This document shows, piece by piece, positions 27,124 to 35,813 of a stretch of DNA of 64,000 bases. The notes below the pieces were generated by a model. That model ran no database searches. It was given only the letters and a program-made list of their open reading frames with translations, and was not told where the DNA came from. The stretch is from Myxococcota bacterium (GTDB lineage: Bacteria > Myxococcota_A > UBA9160 > UBA6930). Positions within the stretch are counted from its first letter, which is position 1, and the number at the start of each line of letters is the position of its first letter. The DNA lies in assembly GCA_028285625.1 (NCBI GenBank), contig JANQOX010000012.1, positions 293,517-357,516 of the forward strand, written 5' to 3'. The translations under genes were made by a program, and so were the position numbers.

Positions 27124-29868
27124 ATGCGCGACGCCAATCTCGAAACCGGCCGCTTCCACGACAGCGAGAGCCCGTGGATCCGTTCCTTCTCCCTCGCGGA
27201 CATGAAGGTCCTCGTGGTGTGCCGCGGGCCGGTGCGTCAGGAGGCCTTCGACGTCTTCGATGCCATGGGCATCGCCGGCTACGGGATGCTGCTGTCGGAG
27301 AAGGACTCGGTCGTCTATCCGCGCTGCCTGGCCCCCGAGCTGCGAGGCTTCCGCTTCCCCCACAACGTGCATCGCGTCCCCGACTACATGGGCGTGGGCC
27401 AGGAGGAGAAGCAGCAACGCATCCAGGAGATCGTGCGCATCGCGCAGGATCACGGCTACACGCACCTGTTCGCCGGCTACGGGTTCATGGCCGAGGACGC
27501 CGACTTCGTGCAGGCGGTGCAGGACGGGGGGCTCGGCTTCCTCGGGCCGTCGGCCGGCGTGATCCGCCGGGCCGGCGCGAAGGACGAGGCCAAGAAGCTC
27601 GCCCGTGCCCTGGGCAACTCGGTGATCCCGGGTGTCGACGACATCTCTTCGCGCGCGCTGATGCGCCGCGTGAAGGACCGCGCGGGGGTCGAGGCCCTGG
27701 CATCCGAGCACGGGCTCGACTTCTCCTGGGACGCCGAGCGCTCCGACGAGGAGAACGCCGAGGCGCTGCTCCAGGCCGGCTACGCCGAGAACCGCGAGCT
27801 GGTGACCATCGTCGAGCTGCAGGAAGAGGCCGGCCGCATCTGTGAAGAGATGTGGCGTGACTACCCGACCCACCGGGTGCGCTTCAAGCACATCGGCGGC
27901 GGCGGCGGCAAGGGACAGCGCGTGGTGCGCGAGCCCGGCGACGTCGCCGCGGCGATCATGGACGTGCTGGCCGAGTCGAAGGTCACGGAGCCCGGCTCCA
28001 ACCGGAACTTCCTGGTGGAGCTCAACCTCGAGACCACGCGGCACAACGAGATCCAGCTGATCGGCAACGGCACGTGGACGCTCTCGCTGGGCGGCCGCGA
28101 CTGCTCGGTGCAGATGCACGAGCAGAAGCTCGTCGAGGTCTCGCTCACCCAGGAGCTGCTCGACGTCGAGATCGAGCGGGCCGAGGGCAAGGGGCGCGAG
28201 ATCCTGCGCGGCGACAAGGAGACGCTGGCGCGCATGGAGAGTGAGGGCGAGCGCTTCGGCGAGGCCACCGGGCTCGACTCGGTGTCGACCTTCGAGTGCA
28301 TCGTCGAGGGCTTCAACCACTTCTTCATGGAGATGAACACGCGCATCCAGGTCGAGCACGGGGTGACCGAGCTCGCGTACCGGCTGCGCTTTGCGAACCC
28401 CGACGACCCGAGCGAGCACTTCTTCGTCGACGAACTGATCGAGGCGATGGCACTGCTCGCCATGCACGGCGACCGGCTGCCCCGCCCCGAGCGCGCCACG
28501 CGCGCAGTCTCGGGACTCGAAGTGCGCATCAATGCGACGAACCAGGCGCTCCAGCCCCATGCCGGCGGCGTGATCAAGGGCTGGTCGCGGCCGATCGACG
28601 GCGAGATCCGCTTCGACCAGGGCATCGGCCAGCGCAACCCCGATACCGGGACCTTCGTCTGGTACAACCTGGCGGGCGCCTACGACTCCAACGTCGCCCT
28701 GCTGCTCACCGACGGCGCCACCCGCGAAGAGAACTACCAGCGCATGGCCGAGGTGCTGCGCCGCACCGAGCTGCGTGGCGATGACGTGCAGACGAACCTG
28801 CCGGTGCACTACGGCCTGATCCAGTGGTTCCTGGGCAAGGGCGTGATGGCCGAGCCCAGTACGCGCTTCATGCAGTCGTACCTGGCTGCGGTGGGCTCCC
28901 TGCAGCGCGTCGTCGACGACGTGGACGTCGACCTGGCGCTGCGCGAACTGCTCTCGCGTGAGAGTGACAAGGAGGCCGCCCAGGTGCTGATGCGCAAGCA
29001 GACGCTGCTGCAGCGGCCGATCGAGAAGCTGCTCTCGAACCCCCACGTTCTGGGCGGCTTCCTCGGACGCTTCGACGGCGAGCTGTGGCTGCGTGACGGC
29101 GAGAATCTGGCGCTGCACGCGAACCCCGTGCGGTTCCTCGACCAGCTCCACCACTTCCTCGACCTCGAGGCGCGCCCCGGCGAGCCCCCGGCCGAGACGA
29201 TCTGGGACCACGACCAGGAGATCCTCGACGCGGGCAAGCGCTTCTACGCGAACGTGGCCGAGCGAACCGGCGCCGAGACGCTCGAGGAGTTGGATTCGCT
29301 GTTCGGGGGCGAACGCGACGCGCGCGTGGCAGGCGAGGACGACGCACTCTGGCAGCGCTGCGTGGCGGCGCATCGCGGGCACCAGCTCGGACTGTCGCTG
29401 CTGCTCTTGATCCCGGCGATCGGCGTGCGCTCGGGCTTTCTCGACGTTGGCGTGAACGAGGAGTTCCAGCCGTTCTTCCCCGAGCAGTTCACCGACGCCG
29501 AGCAGATCGAACAGCTCACCCGCGCCCTCGCGCCTCCGCCCCCGGCGGCCAGCGACGAGATCGTGACGCCCATGGGTGGCACCTACTATGCGCGCGAGGC
29601 ACCGCACCTGCCGCAGCTGGTCGAAGAGGGCGCGCACTTCGAAGAAGGCCAGCCGCTGTTCATCATCGAAGTCATGAAGATGTTCAACAAGGTGGTCGCG
29701 CCCTTCGCCGGCACCGTGGTCGAGGACCTGATGAAGGGCCAGGACGCCACGGTCGTGAAGAAGGGCCAACGCATCTTCCGCATCGAACCGGACGAGCGCA
29801 TCGAGCCCGAGGCGCCCGAAGCGATCGCCGCGCGGGTGCGCGAGACCACGCTGGCGCTGCTGGGCTGA
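27124..29868 (+). CDS. large divergent biotin carboxylase fused to biotin carrier
   Basis: A 914-residue protein. Residues ~25-165 resemble the biotin carboxylase N-domain; the ATP-grasp glycine loop is HIGGGGGKGQR near residue 257, and FMEMNTRIQVEHGVTE near residue 400 is the conserved catalytic stretch. A long middle part (about 540-790) of unassigned helices follows. The C-terminus is a biotinyl domain with the biotin lysine K852 in EVMKM. It is roughly twice the size of AccC and has extra sequence around the nucleotide site, so it belongs to a divergent long class. With the upstream carboxyltransferase it should form a complete acyl-CoA carboxylase. Confidence 0.88.
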   Translation: MRDANLETGRFHDSESPWIRSFSLADMKVLVVCRGPVRQEAFDVFDAMGIAGYGMLLSEKDSVVYPRCLAPELRGFRFPHNVHRVPDYMGVGQEEKQQRIQEIVRIAQDHGYTHLFAGYGFMAEDADFVQAVQDGGLGFLGPSAGVIRRAGAKDEAKKLARALGNSVIPGVDDISSRALMRRVKDRAGVEALASEHGLDFSWDAERSDEENAEALLQAGYAENRELVTIVELQEEAGRICEEMWRDYPTHRVRFKHIGGGGGKGQRVVREPGDVAAAIMDVLAESKVTEPGSNRNFLVELNLETTRHNEIQLIGNGTWTLSLGGRDCSVQMHEQKLVEVSLTQELLDVEIERAEGKGREILRGDKETLARMESEGERFGEATGLDSVSTFECIVEGFNHFFMEMNTRIQVEHGVTELAYRLRFANPDDPSEHFFVDELIEAMALLAMHGDRLPRPERATRAVSGLEVRINATNQALQPHAGGVIKGWSRPIDGEIRFDQGIGQRNPDTGTFVWYNLAGAYDSNVALLLTDGATREENYQRMAEVLRRTELRGDDVQTNLPVHYGLIQWFLGKGVMAEPSTRFMQSYLAAVGSLQRVVDDVDVDLALRELLSRESDKEAAQVLMRKQTLLQRPIEKLLSNPHVLGGFLGRFDGELWLRDGENLALHANPVRFLDQLHHFLDLEARPGEPPAETIWDHDQEILDAGKRFYANVAERTGAETLEELDSLFGGERDARVAGEDDALWQRCVAAHRGHQLGLSLLLLIPAIGVRSGFLDVGVNEEFQPFFPEQFTDAEQIEQLTRALAPPPPAASDEIVTPMGGTYYAREAPHLPQLVEEGAHFEEGQPLFIIEVMKMFNKVVAPFAGTVVEDLMKGQDATVVKKGQRIFRIEPDERIEPEAPEAIAARVRETTLALLG

Positions 29869-29879
29869 GCCCGGGCGCC

Positions 29880-31253
29880 GTGTCCGCGCCGCCCTTCGAG
29901 CGGGTTCTCGTCGCCAACCGCGGCGAGATCGCAGTGCGCGTGATCCGGGCCTGCCGAGACCTGGGGGTCGCCTCGGTCGCGGCCTACTCCGAGGCCGACG
30001 CCGACGCGCTGTTCGTGCGCCGGGCCGACCATGCGGTGCCCTGCGGCGCCGCGCCGGCGCCCGAGTCGTACCTCTCGATGGAGCGGATGGTGGCTGCCGC
30101 ACGCGAGGCCGGTGCCGATGCCGTGCATCCCGGCTACGGCTTCCTCTCCGAGAGCGGCGACTTTGCCGACGCCTGTCGCGCGGCGGGCATCGTGTTCGTG
30201 GGGCCGAGCGGGGATGTGATCCGCCGCATGGGCGACAAGGTGGTGGCGCGCCAGACGATGATCGCGGCCGGCGTCCCGGTGGTGCCGGGCACCACCGAAC
30301 GCCTCGACGACTCGGCCGCGGCCGCCGCGGCGCGCGAGGTCGGCTTTCCGCTCATGGTGAAGGCGAGCGCGGGCGGCGGCGGACGTGGGCTGCGGGTCGT
30401 CGAGGACGAAGCCGACCTGCCCAAGGCGCTCGAGCGTGCCCGACGCGAGGCGCGCGCCTCCTTCGGCGACGACGGGGTCTACCTCGAGCGGAGGCTGCTC
30501 CGGCCCCGCCACGTCGAGGTCCAGGTGCTCGCGGATGCCCACAGCGGCTGCGTGCACCTGTTCGAGCGCGAGTGCTCGGTGCAGCGGCGCCACCAGAAGG
30601 TCGTGGAGGAGGCGCCCGCGCCGCACCTCTCGCCCGGCTTGCGTACCGCACTCGGCGAGGCCGCGGTCGCCGCCGCGAACGCCGTGGGCTATGAGGGGGC
30701 CGGCACCGTCGAGTTCCTGCTCGACGAGGACGGCGCGTTCTACTTCCTCGAGATGAACACCCGCATCCAGGTCGAGCACGCCATCACCGAGGCGGTCACC
30801 GGCATCGACCTCGTCGCGGCGCAGCTGCGCATCGCGGCGGGAGAGCCCCTGGGCTTCGGGCAGGCGGACGTCGCGATCCACGGTCACGCGATCGAGGCCC
30901 GCATCTACGCCGAGGACCCGGCGAAGAAGTTCCTTCCGAAGCCGGGCACGATCTCGGCCTGGCGCCCGCCCGAGGGGCCGGGCGTGCGCGTGGACAGCGG
31001 CGTCGAAACCGGATCGGCGGTTCCGATGTACTACGACCCGATGATCGCCAAGCTCATCGTCCACGGGGCCGATCGCGCCGAGAGCCTGACGCGCCTGCGC
31101 GTCGCGCTCGAGAGCTTCCAGGTCGAGGGCATCCCGACTTCGCTGGCCTTCCACCGCTGGCTGGTCGAGCAGCCCGACTTCGTCCGGGGCCGCGTGCACA
31201 CCGGTTGGCTGGAGGCGAAGATGAGCGAGGGCCCGGTCCACCGGGCGCCTTGA
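29880..31253 (+). CDS. accC: biotin carboxylase subunit, AccC type
   Basis: A 457-residue classical biotin carboxylase without carrier domain. It begins FERVLVANRGEIAVRVIRA, then has HPGYGFLSE near residue 80, the ATP-grasp loop KASAGGGGRGLRVV near residue 160, FLEMNTRIQVEH near 290 and the C-terminal RIYAEDP motif. It uses ATP and bicarbonate to carboxylate biotin on a separate carrier. The GTG at 29880 is 11 bp after the previous stop. As the preceding gene already has a biotin carboxylase domain, this is a second carboxylase in the same operon; its carrier may be the 914-residue protein or one encoded elsewhere. Confidence 0.93.
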   Translation: MSAPPFERVLVANRGEIAVRVIRACRDLGVASVAAYSEADADALFVRRADHAVPCGAAPAPESYLSMERMVAAAREAGADAVHPGYGFLSESGDFADACRAAGIVFVGPSGDVIRRMGDKVVARQTMIAAGVPVVPGTTERLDDSAAAAAAREVGFPLMVKASAGGGGRGLRVVEDEADLPKALERARREARASFGDDGVYLERRLLRPRHVEVQVLADAHSGCVHLFERECSVQRRHQKVVEEAPAPHLSPGLRTALGEAAVAAANAVGYEGAGTVEFLLDEDGAFYFLEMNTRIQVEHAITEAVTGIDLVAAQLRIAAGEPLGFGQADVAIHGHAIEARIYAEDPAKKFLPKPGTISAWRPPEGPGVRVDSGVETGSAVPMYYDPMIAKLIVHGADRAESLTRLRVALESFQVEGIPTSLAFHRWLVEQPDFVRGRVHTGWLEAKMSEGPVHRAP

Positions 31254-31273
31254 GCCGCACCCGAGGAGGTTTC

Positions 31274-32221
31274 ATGTCCCGGCCCATCCTGCTCGATACC
31301 GACCTCGGCTCCGACGTGGACGACGCCATCGCGCTGGCCACCCTGCTGGGCTGTGGCGACGCACTGGACCTGCGCGCTTGCACGACCGTCGCGGGCAACA
31401 CCGCCGGGCGAGCCCAGGCCACGGCGCGCCTGTTGGGGATCGGCGGCCGCACGGACGTGCCCGTCTCGGTCGGCGCCCAGGATGCCCTGGTGCGCCCGAA
31501 CGCCTTCGTGTGGCGCGACATCGAGACGAAGGGCTACCCCGACGCCCCTGACGCGCCGATCACGGACGAACCCGCGTACGAGACCATCCTGCGCCTGTCG
31601 CACGAGGTGCCGGGGATCGACCTGGTGGCGATCGGCCCGATGACCAACGTCGCCCATGCCGTGGCGCAGGACCCGACGCTGCCCGAACGCATCGGGCGCC
31701 TGGTGGTGATGGGGGGTCACATCCGCAGCGTGCGCGTGGGCGATCTCGAGGCGAAGCACGGCATCGACTACAACCTGTGCTCCGACCCCGAGGCCACCAT
31801 GACGGTGCTCGGCGCCGGCTTTCGGACGCGGCTGGTCACGGCCGACGTCACGCTCCAGACCTGGCTCACCGAGCCCGACCTGGTCGCGTTCGAGGCGGGC
31901 GGCCCGGTGGCCCGGGCGCTGGTGCCGCTGATCCGCATCTGGACGCCCTACCAGCGCAAGATCTTCGTCGACGGGCTCGGGGGAACGCTCGCGCCCGACA
32001 ACGTGGCCTTCCTGCACGACCCGCTCACGATCCTCTCCCTGGTGGATCCGGCGCCGATCGGCTTCGAGACCCTGCGCATCGTGCCCACGATCGAACGCGG
32101 CGTACTGCGCACGATCGAGGTGCCCGCGGCATCGGGACTCGGCACCGAGATGGAAGTCGCCACGAGCGTGGACGCCCCCGCCGCCCGCGCCGCCATCGCC
32201 GAGCGCATCGCCCGGGTCTAG
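31274..32221 (+). CDS. nucleoside hydrolase family protein
   Basis: A 315-residue inosine-uridine-preferring nucleoside hydrolase-like enzyme, cleaving N-glycosidic bonds of ribonucleosides. The calcium-binding N-terminal cluster is DTDLGSDVDDA at residues 8-18, one residue longer than the textbook DTDxGxDDA. TNVAHAV near residue 130 and PDNVAFLHDPL near 242 (active-site and metal residues) fit the family. The ATG at 31274 follows GAGGAGG. No export signal. It is 20 bp downstream of accC and may be co-transcribed, without an obvious metabolic link. Confidence 0.88.
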   Translation: MSRPILLDTDLGSDVDDAIALATLLGCGDALDLRACTTVAGNTAGRAQATARLLGIGGRTDVPVSVGAQDALVRPNAFVWRDIETKGYPDAPDAPITDEPAYETILRLSHEVPGIDLVAIGPMTNVAHAVAQDPTLPERIGRLVVMGGHIRSVRVGDLEAKHGIDYNLCSDPEATMTVLGAGFRTRLVTADVTLQTWLTEPDLVAFEAGGPVARALVPLIRIWTPYQRKIFVDGLGGTLAPDNVAFLHDPLTILSLVDPAPIGFETLRIVPTIERGVLRTIEVPAASGLGTEMEVATSVDAPAARAAIAERIARV

Positions 32222-32232
32222 CCGGGGGGCCG

Positions 32233-33159
32233 CTAGCGGATCGAGAGGAGCTCGTAGGTCGCCGGGGCCATGGGCGCTTCGGCACGGCACGTGAGCCAGC
32301 TCTCCTCGGACTGGCCGGGCCGCAGGCACACCTCGTACGGGGTCCCCTCGCGCCGGTCGGCGAAGCGACAGATGAGCGTGCCGTCGACCTGGGGCTCGCT
32401 CGCAACGAGATCGAAGGCCTCGATCTCCCACCGGTCCAAGGCGCGCCGCAGCAGCGTCTCGGCGGCGTTCTGCGAGGCGTCCAGCAGGGGCCGCCCCCGG
32501 TAGGCGTCGGGTGCGATCCGGCCGGCGCGCGCCTCCTCGATCACGGTGTGGGCGCGCCCGGCCGGCAGCCGGCCGTAGAGGATCCCATGCGGGAACACCG
32601 CCGCGCTCGCGGCGAAACGACACCCCCCCAGGTGGGTCGAGCGCCAGACCCGAGCGCCGTGGGTGCGCGCGAGTTCTCGATAGATCGACATCCCCTCCCG
32701 CGCGCAACACGGATCCACGCGGCCGTCGGTGCACACGGCCACGAGTGGTCCCTCGACGGGACGAGCCTCGTCGGGAGGCCGGCCGGCTCGGAACGCCGGG
32801 AGGTCGAGCTCCAGGAGCGCCTCGAGCGAGGGGAGCGCCAACGCGTGCAGGGCACCGAGGGCCGGGACCGCGACGAAGGTCTCGATCGGCGCGCCCGGCG
32901 TGGGAGATCCCGCTCCTCCGCGGAGGCCGAGGGTGCGAGGTGCCATCCCCGTCCCCCCGTCCATGCGGGCGCGGAGCAGCGCGAGGTTGCGCTCGAGGTA
33001 GGCCGGCGGGAGCGAGGCGCGCAGCTCGTGGGCCGAGCGGGCGCCCGACGCGACCAGCACCCAGACGTCGAAGTAGGCCGCCGTGCCCAGCATATCCTCG
33101 CCGCGGGTGCGCGCTGCCGCGGCGCACGGCGGATCGGCGAGGGGGCGGCCCTCAGGCAC
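32233..33159 (-). CDS. sucrase/ferredoxin-like (Suc_Fer) family protein
   Basis: A 308-residue protein of the thioredoxin-like ferredoxin family known as sucrase/ferredoxin-like. The cysteine motifs VCTDGRVDPCCAREG near residue 143 and STHLGGCRFAAS near 175 are characteristic and likely hold an iron-sulfur cluster. The GTG at 33159 overlaps the end of the hugZ-like gene by 8 bp, placing it as the last gene of the heme operon. It could supply electrons to the HugZ-like protein for heme breakdown; that is inference from coupling, not from known biochemistry. Confidence 0.8.
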   Translation of the reverse strand: MPEGRPLADPPCAAAARTRGEDMLGTAAYFDVWVLVASGARSAHELRASLPPAYLERNLALLRARMDGGTGMAPRTLGLRGGAGSPTPGAPIETFVAVPALGALHALALPSLEALLELDLPAFRAGRPPDEARPVEGPLVAVCTDGRVDPCCAREGMSIYRELARTHGARVWRSTHLGGCRFAASAAVFPHGILYGRLPAGRAHTVIEEARAGRIAPDAYRGRPLLDASQNAAETLLRRALDRWEIEAFDLVASEPQVDGTLICRFADRREGTPYEVCLRPGQSEESWLTCRAEAPMAPATYELLSIR

Positions 33160-33850
33160 GCGCCGGTGCGACCTGCGCCCCGGCCGGTGCCGAGGCGGCC
33201 GGCGCGTCGGTGGCGAGAGCAGCGCGCGCGCGGCGGGCCAGCTGGACGGTGGCCTGGTGGACGTCGTCCATCGAGCGCGCGGGCGCGGCGAAGGCGATGT
33301 GACGCAACTCCCGATCCCACCCGATCAGCAGGCCTTCGGGGTCCACGGCCACGAGCCTCGGCTCGTCGACGGCCACCCCGGCGAACGCCCGGGCCATCCG
33401 CGCCATGGCGTCCACGTGGTCGTCGTTCATGTGGCCCGTGATGCGCTCCTCGTCGCCGCGCCAGTCCGGGGGCTCAAGCAGCCACTCCACCGGTGCATAC
33501 TCGCGCCACTGGCCGCTCTCGTCGTGCGACCAGACTCGCTCGACGTCCAGGCGCAGCGGCCGGGCGCCGGCGTGGAGCGCGCGCATGCGCCGTTCGAGCA
33601 CGCCGGCCTCGGTGTCCTCCGGTGCGCGCAACAGGCCCTGCATCTCGACCCGAGGCTGGTCGGTGCCGAGCACGAGGACGCAGTGGTCGTTCCACGCTTC
33701 GGCCACGCGGGCGTCGAGGCCGAGCAGCGGCGCCCCCTCGGCGGAGAAGGCGACCGGAACCCCCACGGAGCGGTGGGGCGCCCAGCCCGAGTAGGCGTAG
33801 CCCATGGCCTGAGTGCGCGCGAAGGCGCGCGCGGCCGCAACATCACTCAT
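33152..33850 (-). CDS. hugZ: HugZ-like heme-utilisation protein
   Basis: A 232-residue protein with an N-terminal flavin-reductase-like split barrel and a C-terminal DUF2470 segment (ITGHMNDDHVDAM near residue 137). This pairing is typical of HugZ/HutZ proteins, which bind and degrade heme to release iron in the cytoplasm. The ATG at 33850 overlaps the exbD stop as ATGA. Its place in an operon with exbBD and hmuTUV-like genes supports a heme role. The C-terminal ~20 residues are Ala/Pro-rich and probably disordered. Confidence 0.82.
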   Translation of the reverse strand: MSDVAAARAFARTQAMGYAYSGWAPHRSVGVPVAFSAEGAPLLGLDARVAEAWNDHCVLVLGTDQPRVEMQGLLRAPEDTEAGVLERRMRALHAGARPLRLDVERVWSHDESGQWREYAPVEWLLEPPDWRGDEERITGHMNDDHVDAMARMARAFAGVAVDEPRLVAVDPEGLLIGWDRELRHIAFAAPARSMDDVHQATVQLARRARAALATDAPAASAPAGAQVAPARA

Positions 33851-34254
33851 CGTTCCTCCTCGGTCGCGGCGCCGGGGCCCGCCACGGCGATCCCGACGCG
33901 GTCGATCCCCGCACCGCGTGCCGCATCGAGCACGTCCACCACCTTGTGATGGGGCACCTCGCGGTCGGCGCGCAGCTCCACCGCCTCGGGTGCTGCGGCG
34001 CGCAGCGCGGGCCCGATCGAGTCCGGGTCCGTGGTCGCGCCATCGATGATGACCGCGCCCTCGCGGTCGATCTCCACCAGCAAGCTCTCACCCGTACCGG
34101 CCTCGGCGTGGCTCGCCTCGGGCAGCTTCACGGCCAGCTCGGGCTGGGCGAAGGTGGTGGTGACGAGGAAGAAGATCAGCAGCAGCAGCACGACGTCGAT
34201 CAGCGGCGTCATGCCCAGCTGGGCCTCCTCGACAGCGGGTCTGGCAAACGCCAA
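33847..34254 (-). CDS. exbD: ExbD-type TonB-system proton channel subunit
   Basis: A 135-residue ExbD/TolR family protein: one membrane helix (PLIDVVLLLLIFFLVTTTF, residues ~17-35) with the conserved membrane aspartate at the start of the helix, then a periplasmic domain. Together with ExbB it converts the proton gradient into TonB motion. No ATG fits upstream; the TTG at 34254, one base after the exbB stop, is the best start and yields a normal-length N-terminus. Confidence 0.9.
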   Translation of the reverse strand: MAFARPAVEEAQLGMTPLIDVVLLLLIFFLVTTTFAQPELAVKLPEASHAEAGTGESLLVEIDREGAVIIDGATTDPDSIGPALRAAAPEAVELRADREVPHHKVVDVLDAARGAGIDRVGIAVAGPGAATEEER

Positions 34255-34255
34255 C

Positions 34256-34876
34256 TCAGGACTCCTGCGAGGCGAGCCCCGCCGAAGCCAGCTCGGGCGG
34301 GGCGCGATCGGCGATCGGGTCCTCGAGGTGGAAGATCTCGCCCACGCGCTCCTCGAGCTCGAGCGACAGCGCGTCGACCCGCCGGCGCAGGAAGGCATGG
34401 GCGGACAGGGCGGCGATCCCGATGGCCAGCCCCGCCGCGGTGGTCACCAGGGCCTCGAAGATGCCGGTGGCCACGATGCGGGCATCGCCGGTTCCGGCCT
34501 CGGCGATGCGATCGAAGGCCGCGATCATGCCGAGCACGGTGCCGAGCAGCCCGAGCATGGTCGCGAGGTTTCCAAGCGCCGCGAGCAGCGGCATGTGTCG
34601 GCCGAGATGGCCGACCTCGATCGCGCCGGCGCGTTCGATGGCCGCGTCGGGGCCCTGCCGCGCATGGGTGTCCAGGGCCTTCTGCCCCGCGAGTACCACC
34701 CGGCCGAGCGACGAGCGCTCCAGGCGGTCTTCGGCGACGCGCTGCGGCACGGTCGCCGAGCGGCGCAGGGCGAACAGGCGCTCGAGCACCACCGCGACCA
34801 CGAGCACCGAGCACGCACCCAGCAGGCCCATGACGGGGCCACCGAGCGCGAGCCAATCGATCAGCGAGCGTTCCAT
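34256..34876 (-). CDS. exbB: ExbB-type TonB-system proton channel subunit
   Basis: A 206-residue MotA/TolQ/ExbB family protein with three membrane segments (about residues 10-30, 95-125 and 138-162). GNLATMLGLLGTVLGMI followed by VTTAAGLAIGIAAL are the conserved channel helices. It pairs with ExbD to energise TonB for outer-membrane heme or iron transport. The ATG at 34876 gives the family-typical N-terminus; longer frames are unlikely because they contain the upstream hairpin region. Confidence 0.93.
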   Translation of the reverse strand: MERSLIDWLALGGPVMGLLGACSVLVVAVVLERLFALRRSATVPQRVAEDRLERSSLGRVVLAGQKALDTHARQGPDAAIERAGAIEVGHLGRHMPLLAALGNLATMLGLLGTVLGMIAAFDRIAEAGTGDARIVATGIFEALVTTAAGLAIGIAALSAHAFLRRRVDALSLELEERVGEIFHLEDPIADRAPPELASAGLASQES

Positions 34877-34919
34877 CCCTCTTCTTTCTCCCATGGGCGT
34901 CCCGTGCGCCCCGGACGTG

Positions 34920-34953
34920 TCGGGGAGGCGGGCGCCCGAGCCCGCCTCCCCGA
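34920..34953 (-). terminator. 14-bp hairpin between the PEP-CTERM gene and exbB
   Basis: TCGGGGAGGCGGGC (34920-34933) and GCCCGCCTCCCCGA (34940-34953) form a perfect 14-bp stem with a six-base loop. It has no T-run on the minus strand, so it may be a partial terminator or mRNA-protecting hairpin that sets the ratio of PEP-CTERM protein to ExbBD. Confidence 0.65.
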
Positions 34954-34970
34954 CAGCCCCGTACCTGGCG

Positions 34971-35684
34971 TCAGCTCCGGCGGCGGCCGGCGAAGGCCAG
35001 GCCGGCGAGGCCACCCAGGGCCAGCAGGCCCGTGGTCGGCTCCGGGGCCGCGGCGATCAGTGAGACCTTGTCGATGTCGAACAGGATGTCGGCGTCGATC
35101 AGGTCGAGCCCTGCCGGTGCATCGGTCCCGAACTGCAGGTGCGCCACGTTCACGAGCGCGCCGGCGCACGTGAACCCGGGCCCGAACGACTCGGGCGTGC
35201 AGAGCGGGTTGTTCGGATCGGTGTCGAAGATGACCTCGGTCCAGACGTTCGGCTGCACCAGCCCGTCCGCGCTGTCGATGAACGCGGCCGGGAAGTTCAC
35301 CGTGTTGGCGACCCGCATGCCGAAGTTGAGGGCCTGCGACGCGCTGTGGCGCACGAACACGCTCACCTGCGTCACCCCCGCGGCGATCCAGTCGCCGATG
35401 AAGGCGCCGCCGCTGGCGTTGTCCTCGTCCTGGGCGCGGTAGAGGATCGGACCCGCACCCGGAAAGGGCTCGACGAAGCCGAAGAAGTTGAACGTGGAGG
35501 TCGCGTAGCTGCTCCCGTCCGGTCCTCCGGCTGCGTTGAACGCGAGGGGGTTGTTCTCGTTGTCTTCCCAGCCGGCCACGTCGGTCGAAAACTCCTCCGT
35601 GAACGGCACTGTGACCGCGGCCGCACTCCCCGACACCAACGTCAGGAACAGCGCAGCCACGATCGGCTTCCATACTGCAGTCAT
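34971..35684 (-). CDS. PEP-CTERM exported protein
   Basis: A 237-residue secreted protein. It has a signal peptide (MTAVWKPIVAALFLTLVSGSAAA) and ends in a PEP-CTERM sorting signal: APEPTTG, a hydrophobic helix, then GRRRS. Exosortase is expected to cleave at this tail and pass the protein to the envelope or extracellular matrix; no exosortase gene is in this window. The body is beta-rich with a Cys pair (PLCTPESFGPGFTC) and resembles a jelly-roll-like binding domain. The ribosome site AGGAGACC precedes the ATG. It lies between transporter genes of the heme operon, suggesting a surface role in iron or heme capture, not demonstrated. Confidence 0.85.
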   Translation of the reverse strand: MTAVWKPIVAALFLTLVSGSAAAVTVPFTEEFSTDVAGWEDNENNPLAFNAAGGPDGSSYATSTFNFFGFVEPFPGAGPILYRAQDEDNASGGAFIGDWIAAGVTQVSVFVRHSASQALNFGMRVANTVNFPAAFIDSADGLVQPNVWTEVIFDTDPNNPLCTPESFGPGFTCAGALVNVAHLQFGTDAPAGLDLIDADILFDIDKVSLIAAAPEPTTGLLALGGLAGLAFAGRRRS

Positions 35685-35813
35685 TTCGGTCTCCTAGGTG
35701 TGTGCGAGCTCCCCTTCCCGGGGGTCTTGAGCTAGCTGGCCTGTCGGAGACGGCTTGCGAGCGACTCGCGGTGCCCCGCTCGCGTCGCGAGCACCGCCAG
35801 AAAACGGGTCCTC

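Noticed and set aside
25432..30102. A 1556-codon open frame on the minus strand
   Set aside because: It lies antisense to the three carboxylase genes, whose protein motifs are unmistakable; it is Arg/His-rich and Leu/Val-rich shadow sequence caused by high GC.
34877..35014. Longer N-terminus for ExbB
   Set aside because: The extension covers the 14-bp hairpin and the PEP-CTERM gene end and lacks conserved sequence.
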